A stretch of DNA of 64,000 bases from Chryseotalea sanaruensis (GTDB lineage Bacteria > Bacteroidota > Bacteroidia > Cytophagales > Cyclobacteriaceae), in the NCBI RefSeq assembly GCF_003990915.1, contig NZ_BHXQ01000003.1, positions 434,001 through 498,000 of the forward strand. The letters run 5' to 3'. Both the position numbers and the translations under genes were made by a program. Every line of letters begins with the position of its first letter. The first letter of the stretch is position 1. Positions 27,489-35,022 of this stretch are shown piece after piece. The notes under the pieces were generated by a model. The model saw only the letters and a list, made by a program, of their open reading frames with translations. It did not search any database and had not been told where the DNA came from.

Positions 27489-28277
27489 ATGATGGGGAAA
27501 ATCATAGAATCTAAAATACTATTTTTAAAAAATAGAAAATGGTATAAACCAAGTCAGCTGGTGATATGGATTTTTATAACTGCATCTACATTCATTATTT
27601 ATTATCTTGTAATACGTAACTCATTTGACAACCCTATTGATTCACCAAATTCCTTTGGAGATAGTTTTGGAGGATTAACCGCACTTTTCTCAGCATTAGC
27701 ATTCATTGTTATCTACATTAGTTTAAAGACTCAGCAAGAAGAGTTAGCATTAAGTCGAAAAGAATTCTATGAAATTAGATTAACAAATATTATTTATAAA
27801 CAAATTGAACTCTTACAATTTAGTATTGATAGATTATCTTTTAATGATAGAGAAGGCACAAGAGTAATTAACTATCTAAATGACAATGTTGAAACATTAT
27901 TTGAAAGTGACCTGAAAAGTCCTATTTCCTTCAAATGGGGGAAAAAAAATATTAATATTCTACGTTCTGTCACACCGCAACTTAAAACAGTTTTCACAGT
28001 ATATGAGGCTTCACTTCTAACGCTAGATTCAATGCTTTCAAATTCTAATTTTAAGAAAGAAGACAAGTCCATTTACTATAGCATATTTAAAAGCAATATC
28101 GGGATAGAGCTTTTAATTTTAGTTGAAAAATATGATCAGATCTCAAAACTTATATCTATGCCCGATTTTATAAATTCCATAAAAATTATTGGAGATGAAT
28201 CCGTTTTGTCTGACTTAATGTTTATGCGTTTATATACCGAGAAAATAATCCAACTTCACAAAAAATTATCAAATTAA
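27489..28277 (+). CDS. Putative phage abortive-infection (putAbiC-like) membrane protein
   Basis: The 262-residue protein opens with a membrane segment (LVIWIFITASTFIIYYLVI). A signature stretch follows: DSFGDSFGGLTALFSALAFIVIYISLKTQQEELALSRKEF. This GDxFGxxTALFSxLAF...LxxQxxEL pattern is what I associate with the putAbiC family, in which a second short membrane helix leads into a helical cytoplasmic domain. The rest is helical and rich in Asn, Lys and Ile. The family is annotated as putative phage abortive infection; mechanism is not established to my knowledge. It neighbours a toxin-antitoxin-like module and lies in an AT-rich stretch after ssrA. Start: ATGATG at 27489. Confidence 0.6.
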   Translation: MMGKIIESKILFLKNRKWYKPSQLVIWIFITASTFIIYYLVIRNSFDNPIDSPNSFGDSFGGLTALFSALAFIVIYISLKTQQEELALSRKEFYEIRLTNIIYKQIELLQFSIDRLSFNDREGTRVINYLNDNVETLFESDLKSPISFKWGKKNINILRSVTPQLKTVFTVYEASLLTLDSMLSNSNFKKEDKSIYYSIFKSNIGIELLILVEKYDQISKLISMPDFINSIKIIGDESVLSDLMFMRLYTEKIIQLHKKLSN

Positions 28278-28525
28278 TTTCTTTCTCTTATCTAGAAGAT
28301 TGAATGGTTGATGTTTAGCTAATACCGTGGCATTTTTATTGTTCTTCATATTTCGTTATAAAATGACTTAAGTTCAGTCTAAATAGCGTTATCTAAAATT
28401 CTCAAGGTCAATAATGTTAGACAGACCAGGTATAATGTTTGGGATAGAAAGAGCTGTGGATTAACAAGAATTTGATCTACAAGTTTAGATTATAATTATT
28501 TGAATATCAGTTGTTTATAATATTT

Positions 28526-28575
28526 TTTGTTCAAAATCAAATTATTCAATTAATTTTGGAACTTAACTTATAAGT
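28526..28575 (+). promoter_or_regulatory. Promoter and palindrome of the toxin-antitoxin-chaperone module
   Basis: TTTG at 28526-28529 and TAATTTTG at 28551-28558 (perfect TAnnTTTG, 21-base spacing) form a promoter just before the GTG start at 28574. The 10-base palindrome ACTTATAAGT at 28566-28575 overlaps the expected transcription start and could be the antitoxin operator. The rest of 28278-28573 shows no gene. Confidence 0.55.
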
Positions 28576-29053
28576 GAAGCGTATAATTTGTATTGAATTG
28601 TTCGAACAGCACAAGAAGGCCACCTTCTATACGCTTCGTTTTCAAGATGAAGAACTCTCTGAATTCGATAAATTCTTCAACAAGTTTGATAGTCAATCAG
28701 ACTTTGACTCAGAGATGGATACAATTGCAAGTTGGCTCGAAATTATTGGTCGAGAGGGTGTCCTGGAGAGACATTTTCGTCCGGAAGGTGACAAACGTGT
28801 CAAGGCTATACCTATTAACCTTGGTAAAAAGCTCAGACTCTACTGTTTCCGTATAGACGACATATTTCTTTTGATTGGCGGTGGGGGGATAAAGCACGTA
28901 AGGAGGTTTCAAGATGATTCAGATCTAGAGGAGATGGTTCGTATAGTCAGGAAAGCAGGGAATAAACTACTAAGGTATTACGATCAGGGAAAAATTAAGA
29001 AGGAACAAAACAATACCCTTTCAGGGAAACTAACATTTACAATTGACTTATGA
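28574..29053 (+). CDS. RelE/HigB-like toxin candidate
   Basis: The protein has 159 residues and starts at GTG 28574, right after a good promoter. The core (residues about 20-125) has the RelE/gp49 arrangement: ATFYTLRFQDEELSEFDKFFNKF, then ASWLEIIGREGVLERHFRPEGDKRVKAIPI, then KLRLYCFRIDDIFLLIGGGGIKHVRRFQDDSDLEEMVRIV. Known members are ribosome-dependent or free mRNA interferases. Basic residues near the C-terminal part of the fold (Lys, His, Arg in IKHVRR) are plausible active-site residues but not proven. It overlaps the HTH gene by 4 bases (ATGA). It is longer than minimal HigB toxins (about 95-120 residues). Confidence 0.65.
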   Translation: MKRIICIELFEQHKKATFYTLRFQDEELSEFDKFFNKFDSQSDFDSEMDTIASWLEIIGREGVLERHFRPEGDKRVKAIPINLGKKLRLYCFRIDDIFLLIGGGGIKHVRRFQDDSDLEEMVRIVRKAGNKLLRYYDQGKIKKEQNNTLSGKLTFTIDL

Positions 29054-29478
29054 AAAAACATGCAGGACTAGAAGCGCGCAGAAAAAGAATTTCACCCGAT
29101 GTAAAACATGCGGTTGAATTTTCTTTTGCGATTGCTAACCGTATCCACGAGATATTGGAAAGCAAGGGTATGACCCAGCGTCAGTTTGCTGAAAAGTTGG
29201 GAAAGAAAGAATCCGAAGTGAGCAAGTGGATGAGAGGAACACATAATTTCACAACCAACTCCATTGTAAAAATGCAGGGTGTGTTAGGTGAACCGATCCT
29301 ACAAGTGACATCAAAGCAGCGTAAGGGAGTATATGTATTAAAAGTGTCTAATGGAAGTTCTGATCATATAAGTCTTGCTGTTGAGGGCAAGCAGACTGTT
29401 CAGGTGCCTACCAATCAATTGTATACCGAATCCGAAACTTCAGTGGAATTAGAGCAGCTCTGCTATCAACATAACTGA
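29050..29478 (+). CDS. HigA-like antitoxin with XRE helix-turn-helix and C-terminal extension
   Basis: The 142-residue protein has an XRE-type HTH at residues about 28-83: IHEILESKGMTQRQFAEKLGKKESEVSKWMRGTHNFTTNSIVKMQGVLG. This domain binds DNA and in HigA antitoxins also represses the operon. About 55 residues follow the HTH (VYVLKVSNGSSDHISLAVEGKQTVQVPTNQLYTESE...). In toxin-antitoxin-chaperone systems such a C-terminal extension is the chaperone-addiction segment that makes the antitoxin depend on a SecB-like protein. That role here is inference. It is coupled to the toxin gene (ATGA overlap) and the chaperone gene starts 2 bases after it. Confidence 0.75.
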   Translation: MKKHAGLEARRKRISPDVKHAVEFSFAIANRIHEILESKGMTQRQFAEKLGKKESEVSKWMRGTHNFTTNSIVKMQGVLGEPILQVTSKQRKGVYVLKVSNGSSDHISLAVEGKQTVQVPTNQLYTESETSVELEQLCYQHN

Positions 29479-29480
29479 TT

Positions 29481-29930
29481 ATGGAGACCGTAAAAAATAT
29501 TAATGTGGTTTGGAGATTTCATGCCTTCGACCTCATCTCTTTCAATGCAGAGGAGAGAGCACCTAATGCAGAAAAAATTGATCTTAATAAGATCAATTTT
29601 CAACTTAGTGTTGATTCTCAAATCAACCAAGCGGAAAAGAAGGTTATTCTAATCTCTTCAGTTGAAATATTTAGTAATGAAGCGCATACAGAATTATTAG
29701 GAACAATACGCACAAAGGGAGAGGTGGTTATTGAGAATTTTAATGAAGTTGTCGTTGATAAAACGAGGTTGCCAATTCAGTTAATGGCGTCACTTATGGG
29801 TATACAGATTTCAACTACACGTGGAATGCTCAAATTACTTTCAAAAGGAACTGTCTTTGAACAGGCTATTATTCCTATAGTTAATCCTATGGCTTTCTTT
29901 CCTCCTGGTTCAATCAGACTGGAGAAATAA
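29481..29930 (+). CDS. SecB-like chaperone candidate of a toxin-antitoxin module
   Basis: The protein has 149 residues and no signal peptide. Its layout follows SecB: strands in the first half (FHAFDLISFNAEE; INFQLSVDSQINQAEKKVILISSVEIFSNE; LGTIRTKGEVVIENF), then a helix (LPIQLMASLMGIQISTTRGMLKLLSKGTVF) and a Pro-rich end (IIPIVNPMAFFP), like the LFPYxRxxxS...LPPIN part of SecB. SecB-like chaperones next to HigBA-type pairs protect the antitoxin and link toxin release to protein-export stress. Third position, 2 bases from the antitoxin stop, fits. Sequence identity to SecB is low, so fold assignment is tentative. Confidence 0.6.
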   Translation: METVKNINVVWRFHAFDLISFNAEERAPNAEKIDLNKINFQLSVDSQINQAEKKVILISSVEIFSNEAHTELLGTIRTKGEVVIENFNEVVVDKTRLPIQLMASLMGIQISTTRGMLKLLSKGTVFEQAIIPIVNPMAFFPPGSIRLEK

Positions 29931-29945
29931 TTCATCGAGTTAGAT

Positions 29946-29978
29946 ACGAGGGCAAATTCATTGATTTTTTGCCCTCGT
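29946..29978 (+). terminator. Hairpin after the toxin-antitoxin-chaperone module
   Basis: ACGAGGGCAAA at 29946-29956 pairs perfectly with TTTGCCCTCGT at 29968-29978, 15 bases after the stop codon of the SecB-like gene. No T-run follows, so it may be a weak terminator or a transcript-end stabiliser. Confidence 0.5.
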
Positions 29979-30171
29979 TCAGATAACAAGGGCAAGTCAT
30001 GCCCCCGTCCAAAAGAAGCACAATCTGAATTAAAAAGAAGGGTATCGTAGCTTTTCCCGATTTATTCTCCGCACCTTACCAACAGCTTTACTGAACTGAA
30101 CCTATTTTAATATGTAAATCATATAAAATTTGGTATTCGACAAATCGTATATTGAAGTATTCCCTAATAAA

Positions 30172-32655
30172 ATGGAAACTCCTAAAAGCGATATAAAAGG
30201 CTTGAGCAAAGCAGAAGTCGATGAACAACGTGTACGTTTTGGTTCGAACCTTCTCATACGCGAGAAAAATACGCTGCTAACTACCATTAAATCTGCGGCT
30301 ACAGAACCCATGTTCATTTTACTGCTGCTCGCTTGCCTTGTTTATTTTATAGTTAAACAGTATGCAGAGGCTATCACTATGCTGGTAGCACTTCTGTTTG
30401 TAGCGGGTATTGATGTGCTGCAGAATTTCAGGAGTCAAAAAGCGGTTAAAGCCATAAGTAAAATAACAGCGCGCAAAACAAAAGTAATACGCGATTCAAC
30501 GCCTATTGAAATTCCAATTGATGAAGTCGTTCAAAATGACATCATCGTTTGTGAAGAGGGGGTTATTATTGCAGCTGATGCGCTTATACTTTCTTCCAAC
30601 GACTTTGCCGTTAACGAGGCGATACTTACCGGTGAATCTGTCTCTGTTGAAAAATTTGAAGGCGACACAATCTTACAGGGCACCGTTGTAGTACGTGGTT
30701 ATTGCTATGCACAGGTAAAAGCTGTGGGATCACAAACAATGTTATCTGGTATAGGCGAATTGGTTGCTAGTACAGGTAAAGAAAAAACACCATTGCAACT
30801 TAAAGTAGCCAGTTTTGTAAAAGTAATGGTGATTGCAGGCAGCATCGCTTTTGTATTTGTATGGGCTTATAACTGGTGGGAAAGTGGAAGTCTGATTCAT
30901 GGACTTTTACATGGATTAACCATGGCCATGTCGGTACTGCCGGAAGAAATACCTGTGGCCTTATCAACTTTTATGGCGTTGGGCGCTTACCGTCTTTTAA
31001 AAAAGGGAATCATTGCCCGTAGTCCTAAAACGGTAGAAACGCTAGGCTCTGCAACGGTAATTTGTGTAGATAAAACCGGAACGCTTACTAAGAATCTCAT
31101 GCAGGTTGCACACACTTTCGATTTTACTACTCAAGAAGAAACTGATTTTAGCAGCATAAATAAATCGAATGTGATCCTGGACTACGCTATGTGGGCCAGC
31201 GAAGTCAAGCCTTTTGATCCAATGGAGAAATCTATTCACCATTTTTATACAAGTACATCACCAACCGATGAAAGAGAATATTACCACATGGTAAAGGAGT
31301 TTCCATTAGCAGGATCTCCACCTGTCATGACGCATGTGTATCAAAATAAAGAGAAAGATTTTATAGTAGCGTGTAAGGGTGCGTTGGAAGGCGTACTTAA
31401 TCTTTGCAAAATAAATGAACCTGAAAAAAAAAATATTTTAGATAAGGGAAGTAACTATGCCAAACGTGGCTTGCGCGTTTTAGGTGTTGCCAAGGGTAAC
31501 TGGCTACAAACTAAATTCCCTGAGGGGCAAGAAGATATTAATTTTCAATTTCTAGGACTTATTACTTTTGATGATCCTGCAGATCCTAAAATTGCTGGGG
31601 TGATTCAACAATTTTATGAGGCGGGTGTTGAAGTAAAAATGATCACGGGCGACTATAAAGAAACAGCTATTGCCATTGCAAATCAAACAGGCATTAAAAC
31701 AGAAAATGTAATAACAGGTAGTGAACTCGCTGGTCTGAACCAAGAAGAACTAAAGAGAACTGTTGGTCATACCAGCATCTTTGCACGCATAAATCCAGAG
31801 GGCAAACTCAAAATAATAAATGTCCTAAAAGAAAACGGAGCCATAGTTGCCATGACAGGCGATGGGGTAAACGATGCACCTGCACTAAAAGCCTCACACA
31901 TCGGTATAGCTATGGGTAAAAGAGGAACCGATGTAGCTAAGGGGGCTGCTGGCCTCATTTTAGCCAACGACAACCTGGGGGCTATGGTGGATGCTATCTT
32001 TTTAGGAAGACGTATTAACGAAAATCTGAGTAAAGCCATCAGGTATATTATCTCTATTCACATACCAATTATTCTACTTGTACTATTACCCATCCTCTTA
32101 GTTTTTTTACCGTCCATGCTTTTTTCTCCCATTCATGTTATTTTTCTAGAGTTAATAATGGGGCCGACTTGTTCTGTTATCTATGAAAACGAACCAACTG
32201 ATAAAAATGAGTTAATGAAACCAACCAGTTCAAGCAAAAATCTCTTGAGTTCAGCACAACTTTGGCTTACTATATTTCAAGGCCTTATTATTACAGCTGG
32301 CTGTGTACTTATGGGATATTATGCCCATCTGCAAGGTTTTGATGAAGTAAAAACAAGAACGTTGATCTTCACAACATTGATTTTATCTAATATATGCTTA
32401 ACCCTTGTGAACCGTTCTTTTACGAGAACAATAGTGAAAACGATCCTAAGAAAAAATAACTTAATTCCAATAATCATCGGTATTTCTATCATGCTTCTTG
32501 TCCTGATGCTACAAGTTCCCGCATTAAATAACCTTTTTGAAATTCAATCACTCGGCTTAAAGGAATTAGTCTACTGCGGACTTACTGCTTTAGCTTCAAC
32601 TATTTGGATAGAGCTTTACAAATTTTTAAAATTAAATTCTAAAAAAACATTTTGA
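30172..32655 (+). CDS. P-type cation-transporting ATPase
   Basis: The frame begins at 30130, but the ATG at 30172 gives a typical start (METPKSDIKGLSKAEVDEQRVRFGSNLL; 827 residues). The N-terminal cation ATPase domain, actuator TGES loop (LTGESVSVE), phosphorylation motif DKTGT (Asp300) and hinge TGDGVND are all intact. About eight to ten membrane segments are present. The membrane motif before the phosphorylation domain is PEEIPVAL; P2-type Ca2+ pumps usually have PEGLP there. No metal-binding N-terminal domain or CPC motif exists, which argues against heavy-metal (P1B) transport. The transported ion is uncertain (Ca2+, Mg2+ or monovalent). It is unlinked to its neighbours. Confidence 0.9.
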   Translation: METPKSDIKGLSKAEVDEQRVRFGSNLLIREKNTLLTTIKSAATEPMFILLLLACLVYFIVKQYAEAITMLVALLFVAGIDVLQNFRSQKAVKAISKITARKTKVIRDSTPIEIPIDEVVQNDIIVCEEGVIIAADALILSSNDFAVNEAILTGESVSVEKFEGDTILQGTVVVRGYCYAQVKAVGSQTMLSGIGELVASTGKEKTPLQLKVASFVKVMVIAGSIAFVFVWAYNWWESGSLIHGLLHGLTMAMSVLPEEIPVALSTFMALGAYRLLKKGIIARSPKTVETLGSATVICVDKTGTLTKNLMQVAHTFDFTTQEETDFSSINKSNVILDYAMWASEVKPFDPMEKSIHHFYTSTSPTDEREYYHMVKEFPLAGSPPVMTHVYQNKEKDFIVACKGALEGVLNLCKINEPEKKNILDKGSNYAKRGLRVLGVAKGNWLQTKFPEGQEDINFQFLGLITFDDPADPKIAGVIQQFYEAGVEVKMITGDYKETAIAIANQTGIKTENVITGSELAGLNQEELKRTVGHTSIFARINPEGKLKIINVLKENGAIVAMTGDGVNDAPALKASHIGIAMGKRGTDVAKGAAGLILANDNLGAMVDAIFLGRRINENLSKAIRYIISIHIPIILLVLLPILLVFLPSMLFSPIHVIFLELIMGPTCSVIYENEPTDKNELMKPTSSSKNLLSSAQLWLTIFQGLIITAGCVLMGYYAHLQGFDEVKTRTLIFTTLILSNICLTLVNRSFTRTIVKTILRKNNLIPIIIGISIMLLVLMLQVPALNNLFEIQSLGLKELVYCGLTALASTIWIELYKFLKLNSKKTF

Positions 32656-32727
32656 AAAAACGCTTTCTGAGATTACCCAAATAATATTCAAGATTGTGAA
32701 TACATCGCTGGCTGGTTTGTGTAAAAA

Positions 32728-32775
32728 ATAAAGATGCTTGTACAGAATCTTATCCCAATACAAATGCATCTTTAT
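32728..32775. terminator. Hairpin between the P-type ATPase and the convergent DoxX-like gene
   Basis: ATAAAGATGC at 32728-32737 pairs perfectly with GCATCTTTAT at 32766-32775 across a 28-base loop. Its position between convergent stop codons suggests a bidirectional terminator. Confidence 0.5.
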
Positions 32776-32806
32776 AGGTAGTTTGTTAACCATTATACTT
32801 TTGTGG

Positions 32807-33232
32807 CTAACTACTTTTAAAACTCATACGCTTATCCTTTGCAACGAATCGAGAAAAACCTAAGAGCGCTCCTATTACCATAATGTTTCTAAAGAAATTC
32901 ACCATTTCCAATTCCTGCTCTCTGGCCAGGTCAGCGGCCATCATTTCAGTACCCAATTCATGTCCCATGGCTCTTGGTAAATGTACCAGCAAAGCCATGA
33001 GCAAAACATACAATGCCATTAATGTATACGCAAGTCTATCAAACTTACCCAATACTGCACTAACAATAAAAAGCAAAATACAAACCATAGTAAAGTAATT
33101 CCAAAACAAAGGAAAGGGCAAATAATCCGGAACGAACGCAGCACCAACATCTGGTTTACCTGCATGCAATCCCACATACATTAAAAATGATATGGGGAAT
33201 AAATAGCGACCGATGCTTAATATTTTTTCCAT
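32807..33232 (-). CDS. DoxX-like membrane protein
   Basis: Starting at the ATG at 33232 (MEKILSIGRYLFPISF) the protein has 141 residues with four membrane segments. The frame extends to a TTG at 33247, but the ATG lies 4 bases after the stop of the YCII gene and is preferred. YLFPISFLMYVGLHAGKP...VPDYLPFP and the last helix NFFRNIMVIGALLGFSRF fit DoxX-type proteins. Function is unknown. It is last in a minus-strand group with YCII and probably the Crp/Fnr gene. Confidence 0.7.
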   Translation of the reverse strand: MEKILSIGRYLFPISFLMYVGLHAGKPDVGAAFVPDYLPFPLFWNYFTMVCILLFIVSAVLGKFDRLAYTLMALYVLLMALLVHLPRAMGHELGTEMMAADLAREQELEMVNFFRNIMVIGALLGFSRFVAKDKRMSFKSS

Positions 33233-33236
33233 ATAC

Positions 33237-33584
33237 TTAAATATCAAAAGGTGAAACTTCTCTTATCTCCGTAAATCCTGATGGACTGGAAAGTATGGGA
33301 CAAGTTTTAGCCCATAACTTCACTTCTTCAATATCGTTGGCTTTGCACAGCAAATAACCAGTCACCATTTGCTTCTCTTTAATGGCTGGTGTATTGGATA
33401 AACCGCTGTTCGATACGATCGTGCCCGACCACTCAATGGGCTTGGTTGAAATAAGACGACCATGCATAGCAATGTTGCCAATCCATTTTTGCCAGGCCAT
33501 CATGCCATCTTTCATTTTTTCAGGATCAATTTGATATTGACCTTCTCCTGTTTCGTTCCAAAATAATAAGAGATACTCTTTCAT
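33237..33584 (-). CDS. YCII-related domain protein
   Basis: The 115-residue protein begins MKEYLLLFWNETGEGQYQIDPEKMKDGMMAWQKWIGNIAMHGRLIS, the usual pattern of the DGPF/YCII ferredoxin-like fold in Bacteroidota. The end (VTGYLLCKANDIEEVKLWAKTCPILS) matches the second half of the fold. Proposed enzymatic roles exist for YciI, but the function of this group is not established. Often such genes neighbour sigma factors or stress regulators; here a Crp/Fnr-type regulator is 76 bases upstream on the same strand. Confidence 0.82.
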   Translation of the reverse strand: MKEYLLLFWNETGEGQYQIDPEKMKDGMMAWQKWIGNIAMHGRLISTKPIEWSGTIVSNSGLSNTPAIKEKQMVTGYLLCKANDIEEVKLWAKTCPILSSPSGFTEIREVSPFDI

Positions 33585-33660
33585 ACATGTTTTGTTTAAG
33601 TGATTAACTCTTACAAAACTGTTGAACTATAGCTCTTTAACTCTTGACAAATATCAAGAG

Positions 33661-34230
33661 TTATAATTTACCTTTAAGGCGGGTCATGGTTTCTGGGCTA
33701 ATGCCGAGATAAGAGGCAATCAGCTTACTTGAAATTCTGGTCATAAGGGCAGGCTTGTATTCCATTAACCACTTAATCCTATCAAGTGCATCCATGGAGT
33801 TTAAAGAATTTAACCGGTAGACAGTGTTGTTGTAAGCGGTTTCTAGCAGGCGCTTATAAATACCTGCAAAGGGTGGTAGCTGCTCCGCTAACCTTTGAAA
33901 ATTGTCAAAATGAATTCTTAATAACTTACAGGGTTCTATACATTTTATGTTCTCCGATGCAGGGCTTTGATTCTGAAAAGCAAAAATATCGCTAACCCAA
34001 TAATCTTCAAGGTAAAAATCTCGGATAGATTCATTACCATTTTTATCAATTACATACACCTGAATACAGCCCTCTACTATAAAATAAACATATCGACACA
34101 ACTCGTCTTGTTGTAATAAATGTTCACCTCGTTTAGCAATTTGGGGCTCGAAATGATTCAGCACTTTCTCTAATCCATCCGGTTCTTTACCCAAGCGTTT
34201 AATAATATGTTGTCTTAAAACCTCCTTCAT
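33661..34230 (-). CDS. Crp/Fnr-family transcriptional regulator
   Basis: The protein has 189 residues. An N-terminal cyclic-nucleotide-binding-like beta-roll (LNHFEPQIAKRGEHLLQQDELCRYVYFIVEGCIQVYVID) precedes a helical dimer linker and a C-terminal HTH (LIASYLGISPETMTRLKGKL). The Arg/Glu pair of true cAMP sites is not evident, so the effector is unknown. Bacteroidota contain many such short regulators. It probably controls the adjacent YCII and DoxX genes, an inference from proximity and strand. Confidence 0.85.
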   Translation of the reverse strand: MKEVLRQHIIKRLGKEPDGLEKVLNHFEPQIAKRGEHLLQQDELCRYVYFIVEGCIQVYVIDKNGNESIRDFYLEDYWVSDIFAFQNQSPASENIKCIEPCKLLRIHFDNFQRLAEQLPPFAGIYKRLLETAYNNTVYRLNSLNSMDALDRIKWLMEYKPALMTRISSKLIASYLGISPETMTRLKGKL

Positions 34231-34285
34231 AAACTTTAGAATAACCGAAGCTATAACAATAGATATGAAAGTAAAGTTAAATAAT

Positions 34286-34783
34286 TTACATGGCTGCTAT
34301 CGCTATTAACACAGAAGCATCTCCACTATCCGCTTTGAATTCATTAAATATGCTCAAAAAAATAGTCATCCCCATAGCTGCTAATACCAGTAATAATTCT
34401 TCCTCAACAATTACCACCCCTACCCGAAAAACAGATTTGCTCAATGCTCCTGTAGTCTCTACATGATAACTTAGTATTTCCTGCTCTTGATGAAGGAACC
34501 TCAGCGTTAAGGTATTTTTAAATTTATACTCAACCTGATAAGTGGTTTGGTTAGTAAGTTCTATGCGTCCTTTACTACCCCAAAAATCATGGCGAAGCGT
34601 TGCCACGAGCGCCTCACCTTTATGAACAAGGTAATAGGGCTGCCAGAAACCTTTTTTTTCAATAATATATTCCTGATCACCGATTTGAAAAGTTGTAGTT
34701 TTTAACAAGTCAAATTTTAACTTTAACAAAGACTCTTTTTCAGTACTCAGGTTATAGTATTCTCCTTCTTTTGTCCAATTCAT
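34286..34783 (-). CDS. Hypothetical protein, possibly Tubby/LURP-like fold
   Basis: The 165-residue protein has a beta-rich first 115 residues (YNLSTEKESLLKLKFDLLKTTTFQIGDQEYIIEKKGFWQPYYLVHKGEALVATLRHDFWG). Two hydrophobic segments follow near the C-terminus (VVIVEEELLLVLAAMGMTIFLSIF and VLIAIAAM). The pattern of strands with an EYxIxxKG turn recalls Tubby-like/LURP-one proteins, but I cannot assign it firmly. A possible 28-residue membrane microprotein is encoded 31 bases upstream on the same strand. Confidence 0.55.
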   Translation of the reverse strand: MNWTKEGEYYNLSTEKESLLKLKFDLLKTTTFQIGDQEYIIEKKGFWQPYYLVHKGEALVATLRHDFWGSKGRIELTNQTTYQVEYKFKNTLTLRFLHQEQEILSYHVETTGALSKSVFRVGVVIVEEELLLVLAAMGMTIFLSIFNEFKADSGDASVLIAIAAM

Positions 34784-34814
34784 ATCAGTAATTAGAAATA
34801 CAGGTTAGTGCTTA

Positions 34815-34901
34815 TTACGAACATGAACCCAATAAATAACCTAATAAAAGAAACAAACCTATTGCAACTGGTAGCAGTACAAAATTTGATTCCGTTTTCA
34901 T
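34815..34901 (-). CDS. Possible 28-residue single-span membrane microprotein
   Basis: On the minus strand an ATG at 34901, preceded by AAAGGAAT, opens a 28-codon frame. It starts MKTESNFVLLPVAIG, continues with a Leu-rich segment and ends GSCS before TAA at 34815. The whole central part is hydrophobic and could form one membrane helix, perhaps a lipobox-like end (LLGSC). The good ribosome-binding sequence is the main support; it is too short to judge by coding statistics. Confidence 0.4.
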   Translation of the reverse strand: MKTESNFVLLPVAIGLFLLLGYLLGSCS

Positions 34902-35022
34902 ATTCCTTTGGGTTTATGAAGTAAAGAACCCATTTATTCAAAAACTAGCCTTCTGAAAGTACACTACTGAAGAAAAAAGAACTTGAGTGCAGTAAAACTA
35001 AATTGGTTCTCAGAAATTGTTG

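Noticed and set aside
26018..30000. Integrated element with att sites at ssrA
   Set aside because: No second copy of the tmRNA 3' end and no integrase were found within the window, so an att pair cannot be called.
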